Assembly: GCF_042242105.1 (NCBI RefSeq)
Contig: NC_092034.1
Location: 3,123,644 to 3,187,643, forward strand
Length of the DNA: 64,000 nt
Origin: Pempheris klunzingeri
Lineage: Eukaryota; Chordata; Actinopteri; Acropomatiformes; Pempheridae
Direction: 5' to 3'
Shown: one piece after another, positions 48,746-57,805 of the stretch
How the letters are laid out: every line of letters starts with the position of its first letter
Position numbering within the stretch: position 1 is the stretch's first letter
Made by a program: the position numbers and the translations under genes
The notes under the pieces: generated by a model
The model's database searches: none
Seen by the model: only the letters and a program-made list of their open reading frames with translations
What the model was told of the DNA's origin: nothing

Positions 48746-50959
48746 CAGATTCTGACCTGGACCCTTCTTGCTCTGAGTCAACAGCACTTCCCACAGTAAA
48801 ATCAGGTGGTACATAGTGTTCACCAAATGTGACTGCTGCTGTTAAGTCTTGAGCCAGCTGATGTTGGGCCTCACCACATGGTGAAAACTACATGTTTCTT
48901 TGTCTGTGGAACAAAGGACTCCTTCACTGAACTCTTTTCCGACGCCTCTCCTGAAGAGGAGAGATCCTCTTTCCCACCTCTCTCCTGAAGAGGAGAGACG
49001 CTCTCTGTCTGACCTCTCTGCCTCAGTGTGGCCTGTACCAGAGCAGACCACCTTCTTCATGGCAGCGACACGAAGTCCAAAGGAGCGACCAGATTCCTCC
49101 AGCCTGCAGCCACACGGCAAGGACAAAGAACCACACCTTTCCTCCAGCCTGGTTCAGCAACAGGCTGAGAAAGCAGCACACTTCTCCCCTTTTAAGGACT
49201 GGTAACAAACTCTAACTGGGCATAATTAGCATAGCATTACTATTGCATTTAAATTGGGCACACTTGCGTTACACCCTGGCTGTGTGCTCCTGTGGGGCAC
49301 CTCTGTGCTACAACAAGCCTGCGTTTTTGGGCAGGTCCTCAATGCACTGAGAGAACTGAAAGATTCAGCAAATCCAAATTTAACCGCTGCTTACAAGAAA
49401 GTATGCAGTACTGTTGCCAGGCAGCAAACACTACACATATTATACTCTCCTACTTGGACCCACACAAAAACGTCAGAAAGAGGGATGTGTTTTGAGTAGA
49501 AAAGTAGTTTTTGCACAAAACTTGTTTAGTTGGAAAAATGTCCTGAATAAACATTAGTCTGTAAGGATCCAGCCGACTATCTGCAGCACCAAATGATCCT
49601 CTTTTTCTTATTCTATCCTCTAACAGTTTTTTTTAAAATCAATTTGATATATGTAGATGGTAGATAAGTAGATAGACTTGAGTTGAAGACTGGATAAACT
49701 GATTTGACATGGTAGCTCATGGCACAAGCCTAATAATCTTCAGTTGTTGCCATAAAACTCAACGTTCTGTCCGACAATTTTGTATCAGTCATTAAGACGG
49801 TAACTATCAGAGCACACATTCAACTCTCTGTAGAAGAAGAATGATCAACATAACTTTTCTACATCCGTATCAACCTTTTTTCTCCTGATCATAAAGGCTT
49901 CTCCAGCGCCAGGCAAGAGTAGTTTCACTTCTAAGAAATCTTCTGTCCTGAATCCTGTAAATGAGCAAAGATCTGGGGGCGTTTCTCTCTCAGACTCTCA
50001 GCAACAACATATTCTGTGTGAAAGTGCAGCAGTGCTTCAGAGGAGCAGACACGTTTCCATTGTAAGTACACAATGTTAACTTTGTTAAATAATTTTAAAT
50101 GATTTCTACGAGTCCATCTTTTGCTTTTTAGTTGATTTTTATAAAGCATTTGACTGTAAGGAGACAAGTTTGTGCTGGTATGGGAGTAAAATAAGGCTGC
50201 TTTTTTAGACACAAGTAGTGTTGATCAAGTATTCAATCAGGTTCAGTTTGAAATTGAATATGTGTATATACATATATATATATATAAAGTAGTCTTGTAG
50301 TAGTTGTAGATGTGTTGTTACGAAATACTAACATTGTTTATTATAAAAACTGTCTGATACTGTTAAGATGGGAAATTGAGTTTCAACAAAAAAGAAGAAT
50401 AAGGGAATCTCAAACTTTTATTTTTCTAAAAGTGCACACTTTATCTTAAGATGCACGCTTTTTCTCTCTATTGTGATCTCTATGTTTGAATACAGCTCTT
50501 ACTTCAGGCTACTTGAAGTGTAGAAAAGAGCATTGATTCTTGAGGAAACTTCCTCAAACCTCTGAGCGCTCATGCACTAAACATTGCTACTCACTGACTG
50601 CCCTACCTCTCCAGGGGACACAAGCTACAAAGACAGCAAGATAAGAAATAAAAGCAAGAAGCTTAAGCATAAGTGCTGCCATGTTTTGACACTCACAGTC
50701 TGTATTCCCTGAGTAAACACTAGCAAATGAATCAAAAGATGCCAGGCAAACTCCACTGTCATCATGCACCCAAAACCTGGCTACTTTGCTTTAGTGACCC
50801 TAAAAGTATTGTTAATCATATTGTGGGAGAACTGGGAGGCTTAACTCTCAATAAAAAAACACACACATACACATTGACTGGATAAAGCTTGACAGACATT
50901 TCTTTACCAAGATATTTCCTCATTTCTCCTCTCCTTGCGTCTCTCCATGCAATCCCGCT

Positions 50960-50992
50960 GACAGGTACTAAGATGGCAGGAAAAGACGCAGG
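50960..50992 (+). other. possible non-coding 5' exon of array gene A
   Basis: CCGCTGACAGGTACTAAGAT leads to GGCAGGAAAAGACGCAG before a good donor, GTGAGG, at 50993. If spliced to the acceptor at 51387-51388, it would contain a nine-codon upstream frame whose TGA stop lies one base before the main ATG. The same segment is present at the right edge of the window (about 63867-63898) but missing upstream of genes B and C, so it may not be essential or even real. Confidence 0.35.
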
Positions 50993-51344
50993 TGAGGCAA
51001 ACTTGTATGCGATTAAGAGACTTGGGGTGCACCCAGAGTGAGGTTATCAGGTTATGCTGCTCATTTCTCCGTCATGCTTTACACCTCAATATCTCTGGCT
51101 TTCATCCTGTTTGTGAGGGTTCACCACTATCACCACTATCATCTTACAAACACTGAGCTGCCTCTTCAACACATTAACTTCTGTTAAAGGTGAAATAATT
51201 GAAAAGAAAATAGTGATTTGAAGAAGGCCCAATTTCATAAAGAAAAAACAACAGAAAGAAAAAATGCACCAATAAATAAGTGCAGGTTAAAATGAGGCAC
51301 TTTTCCCAGTGAAGCATGAAACTCACAGACTGAATACGGTGTCT

Positions 51345-51399
51345 TATTTAAAACTCTCTTCTTTTTCCTCTCCTATCCTCTCTCCAGTCCAAAGCTGAA
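51345..51399 (+). promoter_or_regulatory. core promoter or splice-acceptor region of array gene A
   Basis: TATTTAAA at 51345-51352 is followed by a pyrimidine-rich stretch, CCAG at 51385-51388 and the short leader TCCAAAGCTGAA before the ATG. The sequence is virtually identical before genes B (56497-56551) and C (61200-61254). It can be read either as a TATA box with a pyrimidine initiator, or as a polypyrimidine tract with a 3' splice site. Confidence 0.5.
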
Positions 51400-52692
51400 A
51401 TGGCAAATCAAAGGAGACTCTTCACACTGTCACTCACTTGGATCCTATTCTTCTCACCATGGCCCATCTCTGGACAAATGCACTTCAGCCACCTTGGGAC
51501 AAAATGCTCTGGCGACTGTCAGGTTCATGGCACCGAGTACCAGTGCACAGTACTCAAGACAGACGGCAAAGAAGCACTGCAATACTGCTCACCTAAGAAG
51601 GACGTGGACTACCGCGGATATGAGTGCATTGACTGCTGTCAGAAGCATGGCTATGGCTACTACTGGTGTCAAACAGCATCAAACTGGGGATACTGTGGAG
51701 ATGTGGTAGAGGACTCAGTGCATTACGCCTCCGAGTATGATGTGCCGTGTTATGATGGCTGTGACAAGCGAGGTTCTGGGTACAACTGGTGCCACACCAA
51801 CATGGGGTGGGATTACTGCTCAACAAGAAAGAATGTTGCTTCTAAAGGCCAAGTCTGTCACAGTGATTATCCCTGTGACAAAAGTGGACAAAAGTACTTC
51901 TGGTGTTACTTGGAGGGAGGAGGCTGGGACTACTGTGGACGAGTGGAGCCAAAGGCAATGATTCATCAAACTTATGAGCTCAAAGAATGCATTGATGAAT
52001 GTCAGTATGATAAGTCTAAAGAATACTTCTGGTGCCACACTCAAAATGGCTGGGACTACTGCTCACCTCTACCAGACGTCACCTACAAAGGTGAGGACTG
52101 TCGCCCAGATCACAAGTGTGAAACCCATGGCTACAGCTACAACTGGTGCTTCACAAAAGACAGCTATGGTTACTGTGGAGTTATCCTTCCTGGAGAATGC
52201 AGGTATTCTGAGCCACGCCGCAGCAAACGGCAACCCAATAGAAAACCTAACGCAAGACAGGTGATCTGTACTAAGGAGGACAACAACCAGAGAAGAGTGA
52301 CCACTTTCACAGCAGAAGATGCTCAGCAACACATATTAGAACCTAACAATAGGTTACGCAACGAAGCATTAGATTTAATAAACCAGTGGGACAACCAGGG
52401 CTTAGGCAACCAGGGCAGATCCAACTTGATCACATCAGATAACCTTCGCATTGACCTACAGGGATTGATTAACAGGAATAATCAGCAGTATTACAACCTG
52501 CAGATCCAGTGGAACGTGCCACGCCGTAGCGGACAATCCACCACTCTGGCACAGATTATAGTTCCCGTTGACACTTCAGCTGAGTACATGCGTGAGGCCT
52601 TCAGGGAGAGTTTACAGCGCCGGGCCAGGATTGTCTTGGAAGTAACTGAAACTACAATGCCAGGCCGAAATGTTTGTAGGCGACGTAACTGA
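51400..52692 (+). CDS. secreted six-repeat cysteine-rich protein, array copy A
   Basis: I do not recognise this family. The single uninterrupted coding exon gives 430 aa. Residues 1-25 form a signal peptide (hydrophobic LSLTWILFFSPWPISG). Residues 36-267 hold six repeats, each with four cysteines: 36/40/49/63, 76/80/90/99, 117/121/131/140, 153/159/169/179, 197/201/212/221, 234/240/250/259. Repeats 2-6 end in a Y-x-W-C...(W/Y)-x-Y-C signature (for example YFWCHTQNGWDYC). This recalls the second half of fibronectin-II or kringle modules, but the full spacing differs. An extra C79 makes a CIDCC cluster not seen in copy B. The basic linker (about 271-287) includes RSKR, a furin-like site. The rest (about 288-430) is a domain with TTFTAEDAQQHILEP and YMREAFRESLQRRARI. 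No transmembrane segment or GPI signal is visible. A poly(A) signal is at 53019. An extracellular role is inferred from the signal peptide. Confidence 0.88.
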   Translation: MANQRRLFTLSLTWILFFSPWPISGQMHFSHLGTKCSGDCQVHGTEYQCTVLKTDGKEALQYCSPKKDVDYRGYECIDCCQKHGYGYYWCQTASNWGYCGDVVEDSVHYASEYDVPCYDGCDKRGSGYNWCHTNMGWDYCSTRKNVASKGQVCHSDYPCDKSGQKYFWCYLEGGGWDYCGRVEPKAMIHQTYELKECIDECQYDKSKEYFWCHTQNGWDYCSPLPDVTYKGEDCRPDHKCETHGYSYNWCFTKDSYGYCGVILPGECRYSEPRRSKRQPNRKPNARQVICTKEDNNQRRVTTFTAEDAQQHILEPNNRLRNEALDLINQWDNQGLGNQGRSNLITSDNLRIDLQGLINRNNQQYYNLQIQWNVPRRSGQSTTLAQIIVPVDTSAEYMREAFRESLQRRARIVLEVTETTMPGRNVCRRRN

Positions 52693-53018
52693 CATACCTG
52701 TAGCGTGTTGACCTCAAACACGTGGCGCCATAATTAACATGTCATGTGTCAGGTTAATGTTTGAGTGTAAACTGCATTTAATACAACAATAGCTAGTTGG
52801 CCGCTTGTCTGTTATTGACCACATATACACAGCTGTGTTCCCTTTCCTATAGTCTAGGAAGGTTTTTGCAAAATCCTGTTTAAACCAATCAATCAGTTAT
52901 CTGCCATTTTGATTTTATCATTCATGTATTCATTTATGTTTATCCTTAATCATTTATGCATGTTGGGTTTTACATTCATTTATGCAGTTGATAACATACT
53001 TGGTGCATAGAAGTCATC

Positions 53019-53024
53019 AATAAA
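53019..53024 (+). terminator. poly(A) signal of array gene A
   Basis: AATAAA in the context CATCAATAAAGCC, about 330 bp after the stop. The same signal in the same context lies at 58128 (gene B) and 62880 (gene C). Confidence 0.8.
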
Positions 53025-53075
53025 GCCTTGTTAAAGAATCTGTTGTGGTGGTTTGTGTGCATAAAGAAATTGGTG

Positions 53076-54104
53076 ACTGTTCATGAGCTCCTTTAGATTA
53101 AGACTGATTAAAGTTATTGGTAAGTTACACTTTTTCCCTGTAGTAAAAGGGTGCCCCCCCCCCATACAAGGTGCTTAGACTTTATTTCCATGATACATTA
53201 AAGACAGTGATAACATGCTGATTCCAAAATTGCGTGCAACAACTTAATTTTCCTTGCTTCTACAGTGGGACCTCGATCTGTTTCACTTCTCAAATGCAGC
53301 GTCACAGCTCTGAATATATGAATCTCTGCTTGTCTCTTTTCTCTCCCAGTGTCAGACAGTGAAAGAAGTGTTTGCCAGACAGTTGATGCAGATTAGCGGC
53401 TTGTCTGGAGACAAAGCAGCTGCCATACTGGAGCACTACAGCACCCTGCACAGGTAACTCACAGCTCAGTATATGTACAGACGGTCATTCACAGAGTATT
53501 CTTACCCATCATCCAAGGTAAGGCAGAGCCTCACCTGTCATGAGGAAAAGTAAAAAAAAAAAAAACATAATGAACTGGGATAAACACATGCCTTTTGCTT
53601 TCTCACCGTTTGTCACCAATGTAATGTTTGTAGACACTTTACACACAATTTATACTCCCTCAATACAAATAACAGTACAGACTGCAGTGTGTGCATGGTC
53701 TTACCTTTACTTGTAAATGAAGTCTGTTCACCTGGACAAAAATCTTTGTTGTAAACTCAAGTGTGAATTTTTATATTGCATATTTTATCTTTTTTATATG
53801 TACATTAGTGCGTAGAAGAAGAGCGATAGCAGAAACCTGTGTGCTCACACACACCCCTTCAATGAGGCAGAAGTACTGGCTGTTTTACTTTGGTTTTCTG
53901 TCAGATCAACAAGCCTGAATATGTTCTACACATGTGCCAAATACAAATGCTATTCTATGGAAAGTGTCTTTAATGTGTCATGGAAATAACATAGTCTAAT
54001 CACCTTGTATGGGGGGGGGGGGGGGGGGGGGGGGAACTACAGGGAAAAAGTATAACTTACCAATAACTTTAATCAGTCTTAATCTAAAGGGGCTCATGAA
54101 CAGT
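53076..54104. repeat. long inverted repeat flanking the duplicated mus81 exon
   Basis: The left arm 53076-53203 and right arm 53968-54104 are inverted copies. Reading left to right, the left arm holds ACTGTTCATGAGC, TTAGATTAAGACTGATTAAA, TTTTTCCCTGTAG, a C-run, ATACAAGGTG and ACATTAAAG. The right arm holds the complements in reverse order, with the C-run present as 24 consecutive Gs at 54011-54034. About 760 bp separates the arms. Confidence 0.85.
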
Positions 54105-54353
54105 GTCTAAAAGTGTCTACAAACAGTGAGAAAGCAAAAGGCATGTGTTTCTCCCAGTTTGGGAGGGATTGCTCAATCTGGGGAGGCTCAGGTCACAGAA
54201 GTACAAGGCCAGATCAGTGTTAATGTGAATAAAGTGCACACAGTCCTGAGTTGTTTGGGTGGAGACGGTCCGATAAGCAAGGCTCTGTAATGGCTAAAAT
54301 TGGGTTTTGTCCTAAGTGCAGTCAGGGGAGCACGTTTGTGTAATACCCTAAAC
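53280..54353 (+). pseudogene. duplicated mus81 intron and exon 14 fragment
   Basis: From 53280 the sequence matches mus81 from about 44947. Exon 14 (53350-53453) is identical over all 104 bases to 45017-45120, with intact acceptor CTCTCCCAG and donor GTAACT. The surrounding intron is almost identical at first, and later parts correspond to mus81 intron 14 with deletions and inserted sequence. The match ends near the hAT insertion, matching mus81 up to about 46214. Exons 15 and 16 are absent, so no complete second mus81 exists. The piece encodes only part of the C-terminal HhH domain. Confidence 0.93.
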
Positions 54354-54696
54354 CAGGGGTGTCCAAACTCCGGCCTGCGGGCCAACTGCGGCTCATGGTC
54401 CAATTTTCATTTCTACCGAGGGGCAAGAAAGTGGAGGTAAGGCTGTTGATGTGAGCACCGGGGCTCTAGCACAGACTATTTCAAGCTTCCCTCTCTGATG
54501 CTGATGTTGGTGTTGTTGTTGTTCAGTTATCAAGCATTTGATTGATTTTGGCAACTTTAGTCCACTAGAGGTGAGGAGATATACATCACCTCTAGTGGAT
54601 TAAAGTTAGCAGCATAGCTCACTTCTAGTGAGTGGCCCAGCCCTTTGTATGTTTTTCTGTATGTGGCCCTCAGTGAAAGAAGTGTGGACACCCCTG
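54354..54696 (+). mobile_element. short hAT (Charlie-type) element, second copy
   Basis: 343 bp with the same termini as the element at 1120-1809 (CAGGGGTGTCCAAACT at the left, GTGTGGACACCCCTG at the right). It has a near-perfect 8-bp target duplication: CCCTAAAC at 54346-54353 and CTCTAAAC at 54697-54704. Relative to the 690-bp copy, about 380 bp of interior is missing. The paralogous site in mus81 intron 14 (46207-46214, CTCTATAC) is empty. Confidence 0.9.
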
Positions 54697-54704
54697 CTCT
54701 AAAC

Positions 54705-55702
54705 TAAATGTCATCTTAAAGATAAGATACAGCTGGATTTCAGTTGTTAGTTGTACGTGGACACAAAGAAGCGTTTCAGCTCCACCTCTTTGAATAATAA
54801 GGTCAACTGTAATGTAAAGTCTGATGTGTTTTTCCTTCTTGAACACGTTTAAGTTAAGATATATATTAAGTTGTGTTTTGAGGGTATAACGTGCTGTCAG
54901 GTCATTAGCTCTGGACGACTACCAGGAATTATTCATCATAGTTTGATGAACTTGCAAAACAACGTTCTATTTTGATTTAGGTAATTCCTTTTTTTCCCGT
55001 CATCTGTGTCCTTTCAGTTCATCTCATCGGCACTTTTTCCTTCATGTTTCTACAGAAATTATTTCTCAGAAATCATTTTTCATGATGACTTATTATTATG
55101 TTATGTATTAACTTGTTCTAATCACTTCAAACAGAACTAGCACTGTCATTTTCGTTCATTAGGAACCTTTGTGTTACAACAAGCCTGTGTTTTGGGGCAG
55201 GTCCTCAATGCACGATTTCAAAATCAAATTTAACCGCAGTATGCAGTACTGTTGCCAGGCAGCAAACACTACACATATTAAACTCTCCTACATGGACCCA
55301 CAGAAAAACGTCATAAAGAGGGATGTGTTTTGAGCAAAACTTGAGCATTATTTGTTTTGGTTTTTTTAATTTTCATGATGACAGGTGAGGCTCTTCTGTC
55401 CTGCCTCCTGAATGAATAAAGGACACTCAGACACTCAGCAGCAACATATTCTGTGTGAAAGTGCAGCAGTGCTTCAGAGGAGCAGACACATTTCCATTGT
55501 AAGTACACAATGTTAACTTTGCTATATAATTTTAAATGATTTCTACGAGTCCATCTTTTGCTTTTTAGTTGATTTTTATAAAGCATTTGACTGTCAGGAG
55601 ACAAGTTTGTGCTGATATGGGAGTGAAATAAGGCTGCTTTTTTAGACACAAGTAGCGTTGAGCAAGGAAAGGAGGATTCAATCAGGTTCAGTTTGAAGTT
55701 GA

Positions 55703-55761
<59 letters not shown>

Positions 55762-55783
55762 TGTATGTGTGTGTATGTATATG

Positions 55784-55851
<68 letters not shown>

Positions 55852-55882
55852 CAGTATATATATATATATGTGTGTGTATATA

Positions 55883-55934
<52 letters not shown>

Positions 55935-56551
55935 CTTGTCGTATAAAAGTCTCATCGATAAAAGTTAAAGGTGAAATAATTTAAAAAAAAGAAGATTTGA
56001 AGAAGCCACATTTTCGGAAAGAAAAACAGAACCAATGCACCAATGAATAAGTGCAGGTTAAAATGAGGCACTTTTCTGTACAAAACATCTTCATAGGAGG
56101 AGCTGCACAAGTTTTGGAATTCATCTAACAACATCCACGGCCTTAATGATCAGCCTAATGAGTGCTGCCTGAACCCTACAGGACCAAAAACGTATTTGCT
56201 CCAGCTGACAATAAAAGACTCAATAAATAAAAGATAATGCATGTAGAGAACACAAACTATGTGTGAGGAAACAGGGTGTGATCCTTGGCATTCAAGATGG
56301 GTTTGAGCACATGTAGGCGGCAGGCAGACGTGTTGAGACATACAAATCTGATATAACAATGTGAACACCAAACTACACCTGATGAAAGAAAGAATGCACC
56401 AATAAATAAGTGCAGGGTAAAATGAGGCACTTTTCTCTACAAAACATGCAGAAAATCCCAGCGAAGCATGAAACTCACAGACTGAATACGGTGTCTTATT
56501 TAAAACTCTCTTCTTTTTCCTCTCCTATCCTCTCTCCAGTCCAAAGCTGAA
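54705..56551. other. spacer of array unit B
   Basis: Consists of shortened copies of unit A spacer segments (see 54740-55090, 55168-55335, 55430-55700), then a compound GT/AT tract, then an upstream region in which the motif GCACCAATRAATAAGTGCAG plus following AAAATGAGGCACTTTTC occurs twice (about 56035-56080 and 56396-56440). Between the two copies is a segment related to the 3' flank of genes B and C (58342-58425). Confidence 0.65.
55709..55931. repeat. compound GT/AT microsatellite
   Basis: Over 200 bp of alternating purine-pyrimidine sequence: long GT runs interrupted by TATATA blocks. The large cysteine/valine or threonine/histidine-only open frames on both strands are artefacts. At the equivalent place units A and C carry only short AT tracts (50268-50286; 59716-59756). 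Confidence 0.95.
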
Positions 56552-57805
56552 ATGGCAAATCAAAGGAGACTCTTCACACTGTCACTCACTTGGATCCTAT
56601 TCTTCTCACCATGGCCCATCTCTGGACGAATGCACTTCAGCCACCTTGGGACAAAATGCTCTGACGACTGTCAGCTTTATGGCACCGAGTACCAGTGCAC
56701 AGCACTCAAGACAGACGGCACAGTAGCACTGCAATACTGCTCGCCTAAGAAGAACGTGGACTACCACGGATACAAGTGCACTGACTCCTGTCGGAAGCAT
56801 GGCAATGACTACTACTGGTGTCACACAGCGGCAAACTGGGGATACTGTGGAGATGTGGTAGAGAACTCAGTGCATTACTCCTCCAGGTATGATGCGGTGT
56901 GTTATGATGGCTGTGACAAGCGAGGGTATGAGTACAACTGGTGCCACACCAAGAACGGGTGGGATTACTGCTCAACAAGAAAGAATGTTGCTTATAAAGA
57001 CCAAGTCTGTCGCAGTGATCATCCCTGTGGCAAATATGGAAATGATTACTTCTGGTGTGACTTGGAGGGAGGAGGCTGGGACTACTGTGGACGAGTGGAG
57101 CCAAAGGCAATGATTCATCAAACTTATGGGCTCAAAGAATGCATTGATGAATGTCAGTATCATAAGTCTAAAGAATACTTCTGGTGCCACACTCAAAATG
57201 GCTGGGACTACTGCTCACCTCTACCAGACGTCACCTACAGAGGTGAGGACTGTCGCCCAGATCACAAGTGTGAAACCCATGGCTACAGCTACAACTGGTG
57301 CTACACGACAGACAGCGATGACTATGATTACTGTGGAGTTATCCTTCCTGGAGAATGCAGGTATTCTGAGCCACAGAACACAACACAGGTGATCTGTACT
57401 AAGGAGGACAACAACCAGAGAAGAGTGACCACTTTCACAGCAGAAGATGCTCAGAAAACCATATTAGAACCTAACAAAAAGTTACGCAACGAAGCTTTAG
57501 GTTTAATAAACCAGTGGAACGGCCAGGGCTTAGGCAACTTGATCACAACAGGTAACCTTCGCATATACCTACAGAGATTGATTAACAGGAATGATCAGCA
57601 GTATTACAACCTGCAGATCCAGTGCAACATGCCACACTGTAGCAGACAATACAACACTCTGGCACAGATCAATGTTCCTGTTAACACTTCAGCTGAGTAC
57701 ATGCGTGAGGCCTTCAGGGAGAGTTTACAGCGCCGGGCCAGTATTTTCTTGGAAGTAAATGTAACTACAGTGTCAGGCCGAAATGTTTGTAACCCACCTA
57801 ACTGA
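56552..57805 (+). CDS. secreted six-repeat cysteine-rich protein, array copy B
   Basis: 417-aa paralogue of copies A and C, with the same 25-residue signal peptide and six four-cysteine repeats. It is the most divergent of the three. The extra cysteine of A and C in repeat 2 is a serine here (CTDSC). The basic linker is reduced to EPQNTTQ, removing the furin-like site. Five residues are deleted in the C-terminal domain. That domain has gained two cysteines five residues apart (QCNMPHCSRQ, about C358 and C363). Three N-glycosylation sequons, NTTQ, NTSA and NVTT, are absent from A and C. Repeat 5 is nearly unchanged, while repeats 1-4 carry many replacements. The leader and proximal upstream region match those of copy A. 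Function unknown; secretion inferred. Confidence 0.88.
   Translation: MANQRRLFTLSLTWILFFSPWPISGRMHFSHLGTKCSDDCQLYGTEYQCTALKTDGTVALQYCSPKKNVDYHGYKCTDSCRKHGNDYYWCHTAANWGYCGDVVENSVHYSSRYDAVCYDGCDKRGYEYNWCHTKNGWDYCSTRKNVAYKDQVCRSDHPCGKYGNDYFWCDLEGGGWDYCGRVEPKAMIHQTYGLKECIDECQYHKSKEYFWCHTQNGWDYCSPLPDVTYRGEDCRPDHKCETHGYSYNWCYTTDSDDYDYCGVILPGECRYSEPQNTTQVICTKEDNNQRRVTTFTAEDAQKTILEPNKKLRNEALGLINQWNGQGLGNLITTGNLRIYLQRLINRNDQQYYNLQIQCNMPHCSRQYNTLAQINVPVNTSAEYMREAFRESLQRRASIFLEVNVTTVSGRNVCNPPN

Larger units (their letters stand above)
46778..51399. other. mus81 3' UTR and spacer of array unit A
   Basis: After the mus81 poly(A) signal this spacer contains segments that recur in the other array units: 47745-48290 matches 54740-55090, 49296-49600 matches 55168-55335 and 58953-59110, and 49965-50710 matches 59415-60180 (partly 55430-55700). 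It also holds a fish interspersed repeat (48456-48745), an unexplained 101-codon frame (48900-49205) and an exon-like 66-bp segment (49335-49400). The frame at 47457-47798 has no recognisable features and is not called. Confidence 0.6.

Noticed and set aside
51494-52264. Frames of 70-96 codons in other frames across the array genes
   Set aside because: They recur in all three paralogues only because the true frame is conserved; they lack signal peptides and domain features.
53350-53453. A second functional mus81 gene
   Set aside because: Only exon 14 is copied; nuclease exons and the last two exons are missing.
55311-55955. 214-codon minus-strand frame and overlapping plus-strand frames made of Cys/Val or Thr/His/Tyr/Ile
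   Set aside because: Entirely translation of GT/AT microsatellite DNA plus non-coding spacer; no conserved features.
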